Assembly (NCBI GenBank): GCA_008711295.1
Contig: VUYV01000123.1
Location: forward strand, 144,014-208,013
Source of the DNA: Anarhynchus alexandrinus
Taxonomy: Eukaryota > Chordata > Aves > Charadriiformes > Charadriidae
Direction: 5' to 3'
Length of the DNA: 64,000 nt
This document shows positions 61,605 to 64,000 of the stretch, piece by piece. Below the pieces are notes generated by a model. That model did not search any database. It was not told the origin of the DNA and saw only the letters and a list, made by a program, of their open reading frames with translations. The first letter of the stretch is position 1. Every line of letters begins with the position of its first letter. Position numbers and translations under genes: made by a program.

Positions 61605-62530
61605 AAAGAAAATAGGGCTGTACAAGACATAAACATCCCTTCTTTTCCCAGGAGAACCTATACCAATGCCTGCCAGAAAACAATTTTCCATAGAAGGTGA
61701 TTACCTTACAACGTTAATGTTCCTGTCTTGTGATAAGTTTTTTTGCTTTTTCCCAAAAGTTTTCATTGTCAAAGTAAGGTGATTAAGGAGGAACCTTGGC
61801 TTTCATTAAAAATCTTATCATTGTCTCTTATCTGACAGCTTGTACAAAGTATCGACTAAATCTGTTCGACTTTTGTAGTCACCTGAACTTGAAGAGGCAC
61901 ACTGCAGAAGCTGAAACAGCATCTTCTCAATGTTTGGGTAACTGCTCATCCTCCCTTATTTCCAAGGCATTCTCTGACTGTACAACTACCCCGATAAACA
62001 AAAGAGAGTCCACGATCCCCTCAAGCACTGGATCCTTCATTTTCCATATTGCTTAACAACTATTTCATTCCCCAACTCCATTTTGCACTGCCTCAATTAG
62101 CTGCTGTTGTGACAAAGCTCGGGAATGGCTAAGGAGGTTCATTTCAGAGGACATGACTACACCAATATGGCCTCAGTCTATCCTAAACAATCCTCTGGCA
62201 GCACCCCAACCCTCAAACACCCATACCGGCCTTCACGGCACCCGCTAAGGAAGGCAATAAATAACTTCAGTCCTCCCTGGCAGCTGTGACACAGTCCCTA
62301 TGCTATTTTAGACGCTTTTACAGGAACAAAACATGCAGTGAGTAATAAGAACATCTCAGGGACCGATGGTACTGAAGATGACACTGGACAAACTGCTATA
62401 TACTGTGTGGGCATGGTCAGCCTGTTCTAGGTGTCACTAGCCCTGGGATCCCCTGGCCAGGCACCCTTGGGATCAGTGCCAGTCTCTAAATAGTGCGGTG
62501 GACTTTGGAAAATGAGGCTTCTGGGTTCGT

Positions 62531-62546
62531 ATGCAAATCTAATTAG
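62531..62546 (+). promoter_or_regulatory. Octamer and homeodomain composite motif
   Basis: ATGCAAAT (POU-domain octamer) is followed after one base by TAATTAG (homeodomain core). Such pairs occur in developmental enhancers, and the flanking 62510-62710 sequence is free of simple repeats. The regulatory role is an inference from motifs only. Confidence 0.25.
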
Positions 62547-64000
62547 TACATTATTTTTCATTATGCCAATTTTCCCCAGCAGCCAAGCCAGATCTCCATT
62601 TACCAGGGCATTAATGATGTGCCTGATAATCAGATCTAAGTTGATTTTAACTGTTTGTTTTAAATCCCTGGGGATTAGAATATCTGGATGTTTTAATGCT
62701 ATTGGGGACCACTGAAAATCCCACGACTAAGTAATGTTTGGTATGTTTGTTCAGTTAATCCTAACAGCTCAAGCTTGTTCCAATTAATTTTATACCCAGA
62801 CAACTGCCTGAACTTTTCAGTGTATTCTAACAACTTGCGTGTAGATCTTTACAAACCACTTTAAAATTGAGCAGTCTGAACCCCACCTTCACTGGACAGA
62901 ATAGTTTTAAAGCTTATGGAACATTTCTCTGTGCACTAAAAGATAGAATCCTGCGTGGTTTATCCTATGCAGCAAACTTTTATGCCTGGGTTTAGCTTCA
63001 GCACATGAATGGTTCTACTGGAACCGGTGCATCTATGCTTAAAGCTCAGACTATCCTTATAACCGGATTGGCTGAGTGAAGGCCTCAATTAGGGCAATCC
63101 CAATAGCTATTCTTCCTGTGAGATGCAAATCAGGAAGGAAACATTTACCTATAGGCCCATTTTTCCTCCACGTCCAGTTTGCAGCATGCATAAATGGCAG
63201 CTCAAAAACGTTTTGATACAGACCACCTTGTTCTCTGAGGCAAGCTCAGACAATGGGCATTCTTGCAACAGGAGAAGAAGCAGCCCAGCTCCCCCATTTA
63301 TGGGGCCATCTAGAGTCTCATTTGGTCCTCCCAGATTAAATGCATCTGGAGGCCCTTGCTGGGTCAATGGCCTTCAGCAGGTTAATACAGAAAAGACAGG
63401 GAACTTAAATATAGGCGATGTTTGAGCTTGGCCCTTAGTAACAAGGTCTGCTTTAACTCCAACACATTTCTGCAGAAGCCCAGTTAACAAACTTGGGAGC
63501 TACTAGTTTACTTTTCATTCAGCTCAGGTAATTCTATTATGTATGAGATAAAATTAGGAAAAAGTAAGCATAAATCTCCAAAGAGGTCATTCTCAAGTAT
63601 TCTACTGCAGGGTTACATGGCCGGGACTCCTTTCTCATCTGCCACCCATAGGCCACCTGCCTCAAGACACAGGTGCTCACCATCTTTATTACTGTCTACC
63701 CGGGTGCCCTTTATGGCTTGATCCTTGCAGGCATGGTTTCCTATCTCAGTTCTCCAACCCTGAGGCTGTGGGAGCCTACAAAATCAGTGGGTGTTCAGGT
63801 AGTATAGCTGTCTTCTGTGTATTTAGACGAAGTAAAGTATGACTGTGGCTGAGGTGGAATTCCTGAATGAGGGGAGGCTATAGTGTTCTGTCTGCAGTTT
63901 ATAGTCCAGTCCATGATTTTAAACACGTTGCTCCACACTTCTCACACCTCTGGTTTTACTCCTTCAGAAAGCATGGGTAGTCCTACCAGTCCGTGGTTAT

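Larger units (their letters stand above)
59251..64000. other. Noncoding sequence with AT-rich and motif-bearing stretches
   Basis: No gene is recognised. 61130-61610 is strongly AT-rich and ends near a (TA)n tract (61590-61604). Octamer motifs ATGCAAAT occur at 62531-62538, next to TAATTAG at 62540-62546, and again at 63123-63130. Frames up to 102 codons (59786-60094; 63123-63425) have no recognised domain. Confidence 0.5.

Overview
The window looks like about 64 kb of noncoding DNA from a bird nuclear genome. The main evidence is repeat content. Five fragments of the avian CR1 LINE are present; four are recent enough to recognise easily, and their 3' ends carry the typical TTCTATGATTCTATG-like 8-bp repeats. 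Two isolated LTRs resemble the ERVL-type solo LTRs common in neoavian birds, and both are flanked by 5-bp target-site duplications. Base composition (about 40% GC by eye), scattered poly-A and (CA)n tracts, and the absence of any long reading frame fit an intron or a gene-poor intergenic interval of a vertebrate chromosome. The species and locus cannot be named from the sequence alone.

No protein-coding gene, tRNA, rRNA or CRISPR array could be supported. The longest open frames (roughly 60-160 codons) are what random vertebrate DNA produces. Several lie inside CR1 or LTR repeats (841-1041, 14448-14705, 17414-17764, 18527-18895, 32249-32737) and are remnants or shadows of those. A few splice-site-bounded segments (38251-38339, 31611 onward, 28090-28317) are the best candidates for exons of an unrecognised or noncoding transcript, all at low confidence.

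Layout: 1-14035 is mostly unique sequence with one antisense CR1 (753-970), a 15-bp minisatellite (2851-2895) and a 53-nt A-tract (7344-7396). A repeat-rich interval follows at 14036-19042: a 1.1-kb antisense CR1, two sense CR1 tails and a complete solo LTR with a perfect duplication (CCTAC). Unique sequence occupies 19043-31938, followed by a second, antisense LTR (31944-32888, duplication CCTTC). The part from 32894 to 45519 holds GC-rich patches, a candidate exon and simple repeats. Between 44440 and 46932 there is a cluster of short inverted repeats, including a perfect 13-bp-stem hairpin and two palindromic MITE-like relics. At 47200-47910 there is a GC-rich block that may be an old LTR. 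The remainder (47911-64000) holds microsatellites, a 36-bp tandem duplication next to poly-T, one ambiguous base (N at 52794), an old antisense CR1 (59040-59250) and an AT-rich end with octamer and homeodomain-type motifs.

There is no operon-like or pathway organisation. The useful content is the repeat history, the palindromic sequences and a few candidate regulatory or exon-like segments. I found no convincing undescribed biological system.
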